Origin: Aquarana catesbeiana
Taxonomy: Eukaryota; Chordata; Amphibia; Anura; Ranidae
Length of the DNA stretch: 64,000 bases
Direction: 5' to 3'
Assembly: GCF_042186555.1 (NCBI RefSeq)
Contig: NC_133329.1
Span: forward strand, 186,572,206 to 186,636,205
How positions within the stretch are numbered: the first letter of the stretch is position 1; the number at the start of each line of letters is the position of its first letter. Below the pieces are notes generated by a model that was not told the origin of the DNA, made no database searches, and saw only the letters and a program-made list of their open reading frames with translations. Below, piece by piece: positions 10,401 through 19,328 of the stretch. Both the position numbers and the translations under genes were made by a program.

Positions 10401-10956
10401 GTTAGAGTATACAAGTCTTGCTGTCTGCTGGTGTGTGTATTGCTGCTGTCTGCTGGTGTGTGTATTGCTGCTGTCTGTTGGTGTGTGTATTGCTGCTGTC
10501 TGTTGGTGTGTGTATTGCTGCTGTCTGTTGGTGTGTGTATTGCTGCTGTCTGTTGGTGTGTGTATTGCTGCTGTCTGTTGGTGTGTGTATTGCTGCTGTC
10601 TGTTGGTGTGTGTATTGCTGCTGTCTGTTGGTGTGTGTATTGCTGCTGTCTGTTGGTGTGTGTATTGCTGCTGTCTGTTGGTGTGTGTATTGCTGCTGTC
10701 TGTTGGTGTGTGTATTGCTGCTGTCTGTTGGTGTGTGTATTGCTGCTGTCTGTTGGTGTTTGCTGGGTTGCATTTTGGGGACTTTTCCTTTTAGTTTTTA
10801 TCTTGCCTTTTGCTGTCACTTTTTAAATAGCTTTTCTTTTTTTTTTTTTTTGTTTTTTTTTTGTTTTTTTTTGTTTCATCAGTCTATCAATTAAGGGTGT
10901 GGTTAATTGCTCCCAGGTGACTATTTAACTTGTTGTAGGACTCAGTTGAGCGTGCT
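7423..10956 (+). repeat. Six tandem 5' monomers of the CR1 element
   Basis: Monomers begin with CAGTTTGAAGCTGTGGAGC at 7423, 7894, 8471, 9121, 9764 and 10339, giving lengths of 471, 577, 650, 643, 575 and 618 bp. A seventh start at 10957 leads into the ORF1 leader. Each has a head, a 25-bp sub-array, a GTTGCATTTTGGGGACTTTT block, a poly-T tract broken by G (shorter in the first), and a tail with CTATTTAACTTGTTGTAGG. Length differences come from sub-array copy number and poly-T. Tandem promoter monomers are known in mouse L1. By analogy these may drive transcription, but no promoter activity can be read from sequence. Confidence 0.95.
7502..10757 (+). repeat. 25-bp sub-arrays inside the CR1 monomers
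   Basis: Unit is GCTGTCTGYTGGTGTGTGTA plus TTGCT, 25 bp. Copy numbers are about 9, 12, 15, 15, 12 and 14 in monomers 1-6. The single variable site (C or T in CTGYTGG) follows an ordered pattern at the 5' side: TTC then T in monomer 1, TCCCC then T in monomer 2, TCCC then T in monomers 3 and 5, CC then T in monomers 4 and 6. The strand is G/T-rich with TG runs. Because 25 is not a multiple of 3 and the unit lacks stops, frames are open throughout on both strands; these are not genes. Confidence 0.95.
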
Positions 10957-11221
10957 CAGTTTGAAGCTGTGGAGCTTGGTGTAAGTGGAGCTTTTTTAAG
11001 TGGGAGTTATAAACAAGAGTTTAAAACAGGAGGTTATAACAGGGGTCATAGTACCTGTGTAGTGTGAGTATCTGAGTGTTGTCTGAGTAGTGTGTGTGGA
11101 TCGTTAGTACTTGTGTATTGTGTACCTGTGTATTGTCTTGAGTATTAGTGCCAGGAAGCTAGTTGTTAGGTAATTTGGACAGGGTAAAATCCCCAAATCC
11201 TCACTAAATTTAATAGGTACG
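10957..11221 (+). other. CR1 leader between monomers and ORF1
   Basis: The first 70-odd nt repeat the monomer head; from about 11030 the sequence is unique, with several GTGTACCTGTGTATTG-like runs around 11050-11150. It ends at the ORF1 ATG. No obvious TATA box or other recognised control element is seen. Confidence 0.6.
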
Positions 11222-12192
11222 ATGCCCGGCGGGTGTGGAGAGGTGACTCTTTGTACATCTTGCCGCATGTATGCGTTCCTTGATCATCCGATCGAGGGCG
11301 AATACTGCTGTGCAAAATGTAAGCACATTGTTTCCCTGGAAGCCCAGGTTCTGAATCTGGGGAAGCAACTGTCAGCACTGAGAAGTCCCTCCATACTAAA
11401 GGTGAGCCAGGAACGTACACGGCAGGGGCCAGCACAGAGGCGGGTGGAGACAAAGAGGTGCAGGCACTAGCAAAGAGTAGATGGGTGACAGTCAGGAGGG
11501 GTAGAGGGGGAAGTGCCAGGGAGGCCGATCCAGGACTGGAGCATCCCAATAAGTACGCTCCATTGAGTGACATTGGTGTAACCAGTCAGGGACCAGCACT
11601 GCTGGAGTTGAGGGACTCTCCTAGCTGCCAGGGGAAGAACTCCTCCAGTGAGAGTGGGGGGGCAGCAAAGGGAAAGGAAAGACAGATTCTGGTGGTAGGG
11701 GACTCAATTCTTAGAAGGACAGAGAGGGCAATCTGTAACCAAGACCTGAAGCGCCGAACAGTATGTTGTCTACCGGGCGCTCCGGTTCGGCACATCACGG
11801 ATCTTGTGGACAGATTACTGGCAGGGGCTGGGGAAGACCCGGCTGTCATGGTGCACGTTGGCACCAATGACAAAGTCAGAGGCAGATGGAGTGTCCTAAA
11901 GAACGATTTTAGGGACTTAGGAGCTAAATTGAGGAAAAGGACCTCCAAGGTAGTGTTCTCAGGAATACTACCGGTACATCGAGCCACACCAGAGAGGCAG
12001 AGGGAGATTAGGGAAGTAAACAAGTGGCTGAAGAGCTGGTGTAGTAAGGAGGGGTTTGGGTTCCTGGAGGACTGGGCCGACTTCTCAGTTGGTAACCGGT
12101 ACTATAGAAGGGACGGACTGCACCTAAATGAGGAGGGTGCAGATCTGCTGGGAATGAAGATGGCCAAAAAGTTAGAGGGGTTTTTAAACTAG
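11222..12192 (+). pseudogene. CR1 ORF1: zinc-finger N-terminus and SGNH esterase, one frameshift
   Basis: The ATG at 11222 opens a frame with a Cys cluster (CTSC, then CCAKC) and a short coiled segment, ending at a stop at 11468-11470. The esterase part lies in the next frame, open from before 11341 to the stop at 12190-12192. Motifs: block I GDSI with the catalytic Ser at 11704-11706, HVGTND in the middle, and DGLHL with the Asp/His pair near 12112-12123. CR1 ORF1 proteins are known to pair nucleic-acid binding with such an esterase. A 1-2 nt indel somewhere in 11341-11460 is the simplest reading. Programmed frameshifting is possible but unsupported. Apart from this the esterase triad looks intact. 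Confidence 0.85.
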
Positions 12193-12195
12193 GCG

Positions 12196-15171
12196 ATGGG
12201 GGGGGAGGGTCCAGAGACAGTGATAGCCAGCGCGGAAGATATTCCAGAGGGTAGTATTGTGGGCATTAGTGGTAGGTTAACCAAAGCACAAAAACACAAG
12301 GTGAGTATAGTAGCAAGTCCAAGTTGCAATCTTGAAACACCCAATACGAGGACAATATGCGACCGGTCTAAACTATGTGGCATGTTCACCAATGCCAGGA
12401 GCCTGGCGGACAAGATGGGTGAACTAGAGATACTGTTGTACAAGGAGGATTTGGATTTTGTGGGAATTTCAGAGACCTGGTTCAACAGCTCTCATGATTG
12501 GCTGGCAAACATTCAAGGGTATACCCTATACCGCAAGGATAGAGAGGGTAAAAAAGGGGGAGGGGTATGCCTATATATCAAGAATAATGTACAAGTGAAT
12601 GTGAGAGATGACATCACTGAGGGGGCTAGGGAGGAGGTGGAATCTTTATGGGTAGAGCTCCAAAGGGATGAAGCTAAGGGGAAAATAATACTGGGAGTAT
12701 GCTATAGGCCCCCTAACCTGAGGGAGGAAGTGGAGACGGATCTCCTATCACAAATTGGATTAGCAGCAAGGATGGGAAGTGTTATCATAATGGGGGATTT
12801 TAATTATCCAGACATAGACTGGGCGGAGGGAACCGCGCATTCATTTAAGGCTCGCCAGTTCCTTAATGTCTTGCAGGACAATTTTATGGGTCAGATGGTA
12901 GACGCACCAACTAGAAATAAAACATTACTAGATCTACCGATTACCAACAATACAGACCTGATAACAGATGTGGAAATACGGGGCAATTTAGGTAACAGCG
13001 ATCACAGGTCAATTAGTTTCAGTATAAATCACACAAATAGGAGACATGAAGGGAACACAAAGACACTGAATTTCAAAAGAGCCAACTTCCCTAAACTACA
13101 AACCTTGCTAAAAGGCATAAATTGGGATAAAATATTAGGAACAAAGAATACAGAGGAGAGATGGGTTTGCTTTAAGAGCATATTAAATAAGGGCATTAGC
13201 CAATGTATCCCATTGGGTAATAAATTTAAAAGAGCGAACAAACATCCTGGATGGCTTAACTCCAATGTAAAAATGCATATAAAAGCAAAGGAGAAGGCCT
13301 TCAAAAAATACAAGGTTGAGGGATCATCCACAGCATTCAGAATTTATAAAGAATGCAATAAGAAATGTAAGGGTGCAATTAGGATGGCTAAGATAGAACA
13401 TGAAAGACACATAGCGGAGGAGAGCAAAAAAAATCCCAAGAAATTCTTTAAGTATGTAAACAGTAAAAAAGGGAGGACAGACCATATTGGCCCCATAAAG
13501 AATGAGGAAGGACATCTGGTTACAAAGGATGGGGAGATGGCAGAGGTATTGAATTTATTCTTCTCCTCAGTATTCACGAGTGAATCGGGGGGCTTCAGTA
13601 ACCAAAACTGCAGTGTTTATCCTCATGACACAACACAGGAAGCACCTACATGGTTAGCAGAGGACGGAATTAAAATTAGACTTGAGAAACTTAACATTAA
13701 TAAATCACCGGGACCAGATGGCTTGCATCCGAGGGTACTTAGGGAACTCAGTCAGGTGATTGCCAGACCGTTGTTCCTAATTTTTACAGACAGTCTATTG
13801 ACTGGAATGGTGCCAGCTGATTGGAGAAAAGCCAATGTAGCACCAATATTTAAAAAGGGCCCAAAAAACATCCCTGGGAATTACAGACCAGTTAGCCTAA
13901 CATCAATAGTATGTAAACTCTTGGAGGGGATGATAAGGGACTATATACAAGATTTTAGTAATAAGAATGATATCATTAGCAGTAATCAGCATGGATTCAT
14001 GAAGAATCGTTCTTGCCAAACCAATCTATTAACCTTCTATGAGGAGGTGAGTTGCCATCTAGATAAAGGAAGGCCCGTAGACGTGGTGTATCTGGATTTT
14101 GCAAAAGCATTTGACACAGTTCCCCATAAACGTTTACTGTACAAAATAAGGTGCGTTGGCATGGACCATAGGGTGAGTACATGGATTGAAAACTGGCTAC
14201 AAGGGCGTGTTCAGAGGGTGGTGATAAATGGGGAGTACTCAGAATGGTCAGGGGTGGGTAGTGGGGTCCCCCAGGGTTCTGTGCTGGGACCAATCCTATT
14301 TAATTTGTTCATAAATGACCTGGAGGATGGGATAAACAGTTCCATCTCTGTATTTGCAGACGATACTAAGCTAAGCAGGGCAATAACTTCTCCGCAGGAT
14401 GTGGAAATCTTGCAAAAAGACCTGAACAAATTAATGGGGTGGGCGACTACATGGCAAATGAGGTTCAATGTAGAAAAATGTAAAATAATGCATTTGGGTG
14501 TCAAAAATATGAATGCAATCTATACACTGGGGGGAGAACCTCTGGGGGAATCTAGGATGGAAAAGGACTTGGGGGTCCTAGTGGATGATAGGCTCAGCAA
14601 CGGCATGCAATGCCAAGCTGCTGCTAATAAAGCAAACAGAATATTGGCATGCATTAAAAGGGGGATCAACTGCAGAGATAAAACGATAATTCTCCCGCTC
14701 TACAAGACTCTGGTCCGCCCGCACCTGGAGCATGCTGTCCAGTTCTGGGCACCAGTCCTCAGGAGGGACGTACTGGAAATGGAGCGAGTACAAAGAAGGG
14801 CAACAAAGCTAATAAAGGGTCTGGAGGATCTTAGTTATGAGGAAAGGTTGCGAGCACTGAACTTATTCTCTCTGGAGAAGAGACGCTTGAGAGGGGATAT
14901 GATTTCAATTTACAAATACTGTACTGGTGACCCCACAATAGGGATAAAACTTTTTCGCAGAAGAGAGTTTAATAAGACTCGTGGCCACTCATTGCAATTA
15001 GAGGAAAAGAGGTTTAACCTTAAACTACGTAGAGGGTTCTTTACTGTAAGAGCGGCAAGGATGTGGAATTCCCTTCCACAGGCGGTGGTCTCAGCGGGGA
15101 GCATTGATAGCTTCAAGAAACTATTAGATAATCACCTGAATGACCGCAATATACAGGGATATGTAATGTAA
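12196..15171 (+). CDS. CR1 ORF2: AP endonuclease and reverse transcriptase, 991 aa, intact
   Basis: ATG at 12196, four bases after the ORF1 stop, suggesting termination-reinitiation. Endonuclease: NARS (about residue 67), SETW with the catalytic Glu at 93, GDFN at 200-203, SDH at 268-270. The linker is Lys-rich. RT: GPDGLHPRVL, YRPVSLTS, DFAKAFDTVPH, GSVLGPILF, FADD at 720-723, then KDLGVLVD and the CR1 thumb/C-terminal region with RPHLEHAVQFWAP and SLEKRRLRGDM. Length matches the roughly 1000 aa of CR1 ORF2. No stop or frameshift is visible and the catalytic residues are present, so it may encode an active target-primed reverse transcriptase. Confidence 0.95.
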   Translation: MGGEGPETVIASAEDIPEGSIVGISGRLTKAQKHKVSIVASPSCNLETPNTRTICDRSKLCGMFTNARSLADKMGELEILLYKEDLDFVGISETWFNSSHDWLANIQGYTLYRKDREGKKGGGVCLYIKNNVQVNVRDDITEGAREEVESLWVELQRDEAKGKIILGVCYRPPNLREEVETDLLSQIGLAARMGSVIIMGDFNYPDIDWAEGTAHSFKARQFLNVLQDNFMGQMVDAPTRNKTLLDLPITNNTDLITDVEIRGNLGNSDHRSISFSINHTNRRHEGNTKTLNFKRANFPKLQTLLKGINWDKILGTKNTEERWVCFKSILNKGISQCIPLGNKFKRANKHPGWLNSNVKMHIKAKEKAFKKYKVEGSSTAFRIYKECNKKCKGAIRMAKIEHERHIAEESKKNPKKFFKYVNSKKGRTDHIGPIKNEEGHLVTKDGEMAEVLNLFFSSVFTSESGGFSNQNCSVYPHDTTQEAPTWLAEDGIKIRLEKLNINKSPGPDGLHPRVLRELSQVIARPLFLIFTDSLLTGMVPADWRKANVAPIFKKGPKNIPGNYRPVSLTSIVCKLLEGMIRDYIQDFSNKNDIISSNQHGFMKNRSCQTNLLTFYEEVSCHLDKGRPVDVVYLDFAKAFDTVPHKRLLYKIRCVGMDHRVSTWIENWLQGRVQRVVINGEYSEWSGVGSGVPQGSVLGPILFNLFINDLEDGINSSISVFADDTKLSRAITSPQDVEILQKDLNKLMGWATTWQMRFNVEKCKIMHLGVKNMNAIYTLGGEPLGESRMEKDLGVLVDDRLSNGMQCQAAANKANRILACIKRGINCRDKTIILPLYKTLVRPHLEHAVQFWAPVLRRDVLEMERVQRRATKLIKGLEDLSYEERLRALNLFSLEKRRLRGDMISIYKYCTGDPTIGIKLFRRREFNKTRGHSLQLEEKRFNLKLRRGFFTVRAARMWNSLPQAVVSAGSIDSFKKLLDNHLNDRNIQGYVM

Positions 15172-15255
15172 TACTGACACATAATCACACACATAGGTTG
15201 GACTTGATGGACTTGTGTCTTTTTTCAACCTCACCTACTATGTAACTATGTAACT
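15172..15255 (+). other. CR1 3' end with TAACTATG tail
   Basis: Very short 3' UTR containing GGACTTGATGGACTTGTG, TTTTTTCAACCTCACC and ending in two TAACTATG units. The same terminal block recurs at 36870-36922 and 39117-39172, the ends of two other CR1/L2 copies. In CR1/L2 this tail is where the encoded RT recognises its RNA. Confidence 0.9.
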
Positions 15256-15969
15256 ATGTTTTTGGAAAACCCCAATAGGCCCTCTATTTTTTCCTCTCAC
15301 CCGATTAGGGCCATCCTCAAAGGGATCCAAAAGTGTAGCCCTCCTGCTATGCTCAGCAGACTTCCCATCACGGGTCATATTTTTTGGGGCATGTCTGACA
15401 AACTTACAAGATCTCCTTTTGGGTGGTTACCTAGCTTGGTGCTTAAGGCAGAAATATATATGGCCTTTTTTTATGGTTTCTTGAGGCCAGGGGAATTTAC
15501 ACATTCTGGTACAGGGTCTCACATACTTTTGGCCAATCAGTTGGTTAGGCACCCCGGCTATTTCTGTTTGCATCTACATGCGTGCAAGACGCAGCAAACA
15601 GGAGGTGGCACGGACATCAGGTTTTTCGAGACTGGGAAGGCATGGTGCCCGGTTTCAGTTTTAGATCAGCTGGTCAGTGCTATGTCTGATAAGCCCAGGG
15701 ACAGTCCTCTGTTGCCTTTCCCTTGTGCTCTCCTTTCCACAGCTCAATTCGTTCTTCATTGCCACACCCTTTTGGTCAATCTGGGTCTGGACCCTAAAAC
15801 ATACTCTGGCCATTCATGCAGGATAGGAGCAGCTTCCGCTGCTTCGTGCCAAGGGGTCCCTGCTCATATCATTAAGAAATTATGTAGGTGGAGTTCAGCA
15901 TGTTTTTCAAGGTATATTCCAGATCCATTATTGGAGATGTCTCAAGCGTTTGTCAATTTGTCTGATTGA
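15256..15969 (+). pseudogene. Ngaro-like tyrosine recombinase, catalytic half
   Basis: Continuation of the recombinase interrupted at 7422. The domain shows the first catalytic Arg in FLRPGEF, the HxxR box as HSCRIG, a Trp in CRWSS, and the nucleophile Tyr in SRYIPD near the C-terminus. The segment itself is open to a TGA at 15967-15969. The recombinase would integrate circular cDNA, which is why Ngaro and DIRS lack an integrase. The catalytic residues survive, but the gene is cut in two by 7.8 kb of CR1. The frame's apparent start is just the junction, not a real initiation site. Confidence 0.82.
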
Positions 15970-16429
15970 ATGTAATTTAGTGTTTCATAAATCTTTTGTT
16001 AAGCTTTCATCCTACTGTATTATATTTTGCCCCCTTAAGGCATACTGACCACGTGACCCTGGCACACCTCAGGTCAATATTCTCTGTTATCTCTTTGTTT
16101 TTTCCTATACTAACCACAGTATTGACTCTGAGTACAATGTGATAATGTGAATAATAGTTTTGTATGTATTCTTTTGTTTCTGAGCATGCATAGTCTTGCT
16201 CTTATGATTTTTCTTCAGATGAAAACTGTACTAATTAAACGATAATCAGACGTTGTATTCACGTACGATTAAAATTTTATAGTCTGCACATTCAGCTTTT
16301 GTCGTACAAAAAAATCAGAATCGGCTGTCAAAAGCAACATACTAATGATCCGAAAATCGGCAGATCTTTTGTCGTGTGTACAGGCCTTTACTGCCAACAT
16401 CACTGGCAAAGTAACACCGCTCATTGTAA
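15970..16429 (+). other. Flank with a probable MITE remnant
   Basis: No coding potential. 15970-16230 may be the 3' part of the Ngaro-like element. 16233-16386 resembles one end of the Harbinger-type MITEs seen elsewhere in the window (it ends TTTTGTCGTGTGTACAGGC), but I cannot find its other terminus. Confidence 0.35.
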
Positions 16430-16875
16430 TTAAAGGGTTTGTAAACCCTCGTTTTTTGTTTTTTTTTAATAACAAACATATCATACTTACCTCCACTGTG
16501 CAGTTCGTTTTGAACAGTGTGGCCCCGATCATAGTATTCTGGAGTCCCTCAAAGGTGTTCGCGGCTCCTCCTCGCATCAGTAAACCCCCTAGGACAAGCA
16601 CTCTCCCTGGGGGTTACCTTGCGGGCGTGCTCCTGAGTCCAACATTTGTGTCCCCGCCCCCCAGGCACCAGCATCATTGGATTTGATTGACAGCAGCGGG
16701 AGCCAATGGTTGCGCTGCTATCAATCTATCTAATCAAAAGCTGAGAACCCTGGGCAGAGAGGCAGAGCGTGTCTCCGCAAAGGGAACAAACAGGCTCAGG
16801 TGAGTAGAACGGGGGGGCTGGGGGGCCGGTCAGTGACAGAAGTTTTTTCACTTTAATGCATAGGATGTTGGCCAC
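16430..16875 (+). mobile_element. Non-autonomous repeat starting TTAAAGGGTTTGTAAACC
   Basis: Begins with TTAAAGGGTTTGTAAACCC and includes a block with GATTGACAGCAGCGGGAGCC and CAATGG. A relative at 33341-33775 shares the CAATGG/GATTGACAGC block in the same orientation and keeps the opposite end, GCTTTACAACCACTTTAA, the inverted complement of this start. The two together suggest a MITE family with about 18-bp terminal inverted repeats. The 3' end of this copy is lost or diverged; the end coordinate is approximate. Confidence 0.5.
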
Positions 16876-17138
16876 TGTTCCCAACATCGGTGGCCCTTGA
16901 ACTGGGGTTTTAGGCAAGGCCTTCCCACCGCACATCAGGCTCATCCACCAGGTACGTGACAGAAACATTCTTTTTTTCAATGTTTTTGTTTCAGCTGGGT
17001 AGAGCATTGCCCAACTGAGTAATTTTGGTGTGAGCAAGGTGTGATGAAAATGTAAGCGTAGGATAGTTTTGCCTTAACAAGATGTGGTGTGATCTGTAGA
17101 AGTAGTGTAATTGTAGATGTAGTTTAATTCCGGGTTAT

Positions 17139-17154
17139 TAAAAATATAGTATTC
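17139..17154 (+). repeat. Target-site duplication, 5' copy (16 bp)
   Basis: TAAAAATATAGTATTC immediately before the LINE; the same 16 bases recur at 23550-23565. Confidence 0.93.
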
Positions 17155-17443
17155 GAGGGCAGGAGGCGGAGCCTAGCAGAGCAGACATGCATTGTTACAG
17201 CTCCACACCGCTGAGGAGAGAAGAGAAGGACAAAGCGGAGCCTGCAGGCTCAAAAGGTATCCATTTGAACCTTTTTGCCCCAGGGAACAAACTGTGAAAG
17301 TTTGGGCAGGAAATATGGTACTGGGAGGAAACCGTGGCAGAAATAAAAATCACCTCACAAAGAGCTCACAGGCACTCACTGCAGCTGAAGCAGCTCCAGT
17401 CACCTCACAAGATACAGCATCAGGGCGCTCTCACAGACAGAAA

Positions 17444-18382
17444 ATGTCACAGCAAAACTCTCCATTTGAGTCAGATACAGAACAAATCCTCTCACAAACT
17501 TCTCCACAAGCCTCCTCAGTATCCCCAGTAATATTATTACAATTTGAAAAGATGCTTCATAAGGCTTTAAAACAAACCTCAGACCAAATAACAAAAAGCC
17601 TAACCAAAGAAATAAGAGAGCTGGGAAACCGCACCGCAGCTTTAGAAATAAAAATGGATGAAATTGAAATTACAACCCAAGAAAATATAACAGAATTGGA
17701 ACAATTAAAAAAAGAGAATTTAATACTTCAAACTAAGCTCGAAGATTACGAAAATAGAGCCAGACGTTCAAACTTACGCATAAGGGGAATACCTGAAACT
17801 GTGACAGACCTGCAATCTACTATTACTGCTCTATTACAAGAACTAAAGCTAGATATCCCTATTGAACATTTAGAACTGGACAGAGTACACAGAGCCCTCA
17901 CAGCCAAAAAGAAAGATGGACCCCCACGTGATATAATCACAAAATTTCATTATTACAGAACGAAAGAACAAATACTAATTGCTGCAAGAGAAAAAAAGGA
18001 ACTTAATTTTCAAGGACACAATTATCAAATTTTTGCTGACCTATCCCAACTTACTATTACTAAAAGACGATTCATGAAACCCCAACTAATGGAACTGCAA
18101 CGCCACAACATTATGTATCAATGGGGCTTCCCCTTTTCAGTCAGATTTAACTACCAAGGTACAATTTACAGAAGCAGATCAGCAGATGAACTACAACAAA
18201 CCCTTTTAAAATTAAATCTGACAGAACCCACAAGCAGCAACACTCCCACACGCAGAAGAATGGCATCATCTTCACCTTCAGGCAGCACCCAGAAAATTTC
18301 AGAACAAAATGGGAATCACCATTCTCACAAAAGAGGCCGTTATGCCACATCATCCATGGACCAAGAAGATTCAATGGACTGA
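17444..18382 (+). CDS. LINE ORF1 RNA-binding protein (L1 ORF1p-like)
   Basis: A 312-aa product from the ATG at 17444 (MSQQ), the start shared with the sister copy. An in-frame ATG at 17315 (MVLGG) would give 355 aa and could be the family's real start; the sister copy lacks that segment. Domains: coiled coil at about residues 40-105, RRM-like segment with LRIRG at 111-115, C-terminal domain with YQWGFPFSVRF, and a basic Ser/Thr-rich tail. It should bind LINE RNA as a trimer and act as a chaperone during target-primed reverse transcription. A short out-of-frame upstream ATG near 17186 lies ahead. The frame is intact. Confidence 0.9.
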   Translation: MSQQNSPFESDTEQILSQTSPQASSVSPVILLQFEKMLHKALKQTSDQITKSLTKEIRELGNRTAALEIKMDEIEITTQENITELEQLKKENLILQTKLEDYENRARRSNLRIRGIPETVTDLQSTITALLQELKLDIPIEHLELDRVHRALTAKKKDGPPRDIITKFHYYRTKEQILIAAREKKELNFQGHNYQIFADLSQLTITKRRFMKPQLMELQRHNIMYQWGFPFSVRFNYQGTIYRSRSADELQQTLLKLNLTEPTSSNTPTRRRMASSSPSGSTQKISEQNGNHHSHKRGRYATSSMDQEDSMD

Positions 18383-19328
18383 CATCCTAATTCCTGATAT
18401 CTCTTCATTTATTATACTAAGAGATGGTTCTCTATAAAAAACCTATATTTATAACTGAATGTAACTGCATTCTGATAGTCACACACTGTGTGGGATCATG
18501 TTACATTCCAGTTATATTTCTTATTACTTCTGATTCATATAGCCTTAGAATATATAAGTGAAATAAGGAAATTCTTGTTCAGTTATATATTATCAGGTAA
18601 TAACAATAGATTTATTACTTTTTAGGACAAATATGTTCAATAATCCAGAAGTAATGGAAGCTTTTTCTTTCTTTTCTTAAAACAAATATATTATTACCTA
18701 ACTAGTTCCTAGAATTATGTTTTTGTTTATTCTAATCTGAAGCAATACAACCTCAATTTTATGAATTAACTTATCTAAACAGTTACGTATGAATAAAATA
18801 TGTAATTGTTTACTCTAAAAGGGTTAAAATCCCAAAATAATTCAAACTATCTTCATCAATACCAAAGTTATTAACAGTACCTTTCTAACTGAATTATTTA
18901 GCCTAGGGCAAGACTAACCATATACAACCACCCTGGAATAAATAATTTCAACAAAAACTATATTCTGCACTCCAATTAATGAAACATCATTTTGATGTCT
19001 TTTGACATAGTACTTCTCTCCTGTAAGCGGAAGATCCGTGTACCCCCATTAGCCCTCCTCATTCTCCCAACCATATTATGTGGGAGTGTGACGAAGGCAC
19101 TTATTCCCCTGAGAGAGATATCTATTCTCTTTCACGGGTAAATTGTGATTACTTGCAAAAAATAATTTATACAATGTATCATCTAATCTCGTATGTTTTT
19201 TGTTTACTCTTTACTCCAGAATTCACTGGTTTCTTTTCTATCTATTCATCTCTTCAGTCCACACAGGTTGATCTGCGCAGTCAGCTCTGCATAACAAAAA
19301 GTAAGTCAAAACTATTTGATCTATTGCC
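18383..19328 (+). other. LINE inter-ORF spacer (946 nt)
   Basis: AT-rich, non-coding, same length as 1347-2292 in the sister copy. The region just upstream of the ORF2 ATG (19264-19328) is close to identical in both. Confidence 0.75.

Larger units (their letters stand above)
7423..15255 (+). mobile_element. Full-length CR1-type LINE with tandem-monomer 5' region
   Basis: 7.8-kb CR1-clade non-LTR retrotransposon inserted in the Ngaro-like recombinase gene. From 5' to 3': six tandem monomers (7423-10956), a partial seventh running into a unique leader (to 11221), ORF1 with an SGNH esterase, ORF2 with endonuclease and RT, an 84-nt 3' end with the CR1/L2 tail TTTTTTCAACCT and a terminal TAACTATG repeat. 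No clear target-site duplication is seen, as is common for CR1; at most TTT is shared. The intact ORF2 and the near-identical monomers point to a recent insertion. Confidence 0.9.
3481..16260 (+). mobile_element. Ngaro/DIRS-like tyrosine-recombinase retroelement, decayed, split by CR1
   Basis: Remains of a YR retroelement in order: leader with short tandem repeats, gag with SAP-like and zinc-finger motifs, RT with YLDDF, RNase H, and tyrosine recombinase. The recombinase is interrupted by the CR1 LINE at 7423-15255 and resumes at 15256. Protein similarity is to the Ngaro/DIRS group. I see no methyltransferase segment, which favours Ngaro. The outer boundaries are not defined: the left end abuts the minus-strand LINE and I did not find the split direct repeats expected of Ngaro. 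The right limit is a guess. The coding part carries frameshifts, stops and an internal RT deletion. Confidence 0.75.

Noticed and set aside
7502..10757. CRISPR-like array
   Set aside because: Repeats are contiguous with no unique spacers, and the context is a eukaryotic LINE.
7435..10894. Many overlapping long ORFs of CWCVYCCCLL- or NTHTNRQQQY-like repeats on both strands
   Set aside because: They arise because the 25-bp unit has no stop in any frame; all six frames are open together, and unit number varies without regard to frame. They are part of the CR1 5' region.
11341..11470. Programmed frameshifting in CR1 ORF1
   Set aside because: No slippery heptamer with a downstream structure was evident; a simple indel explains it. 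Kept only as an alternative.
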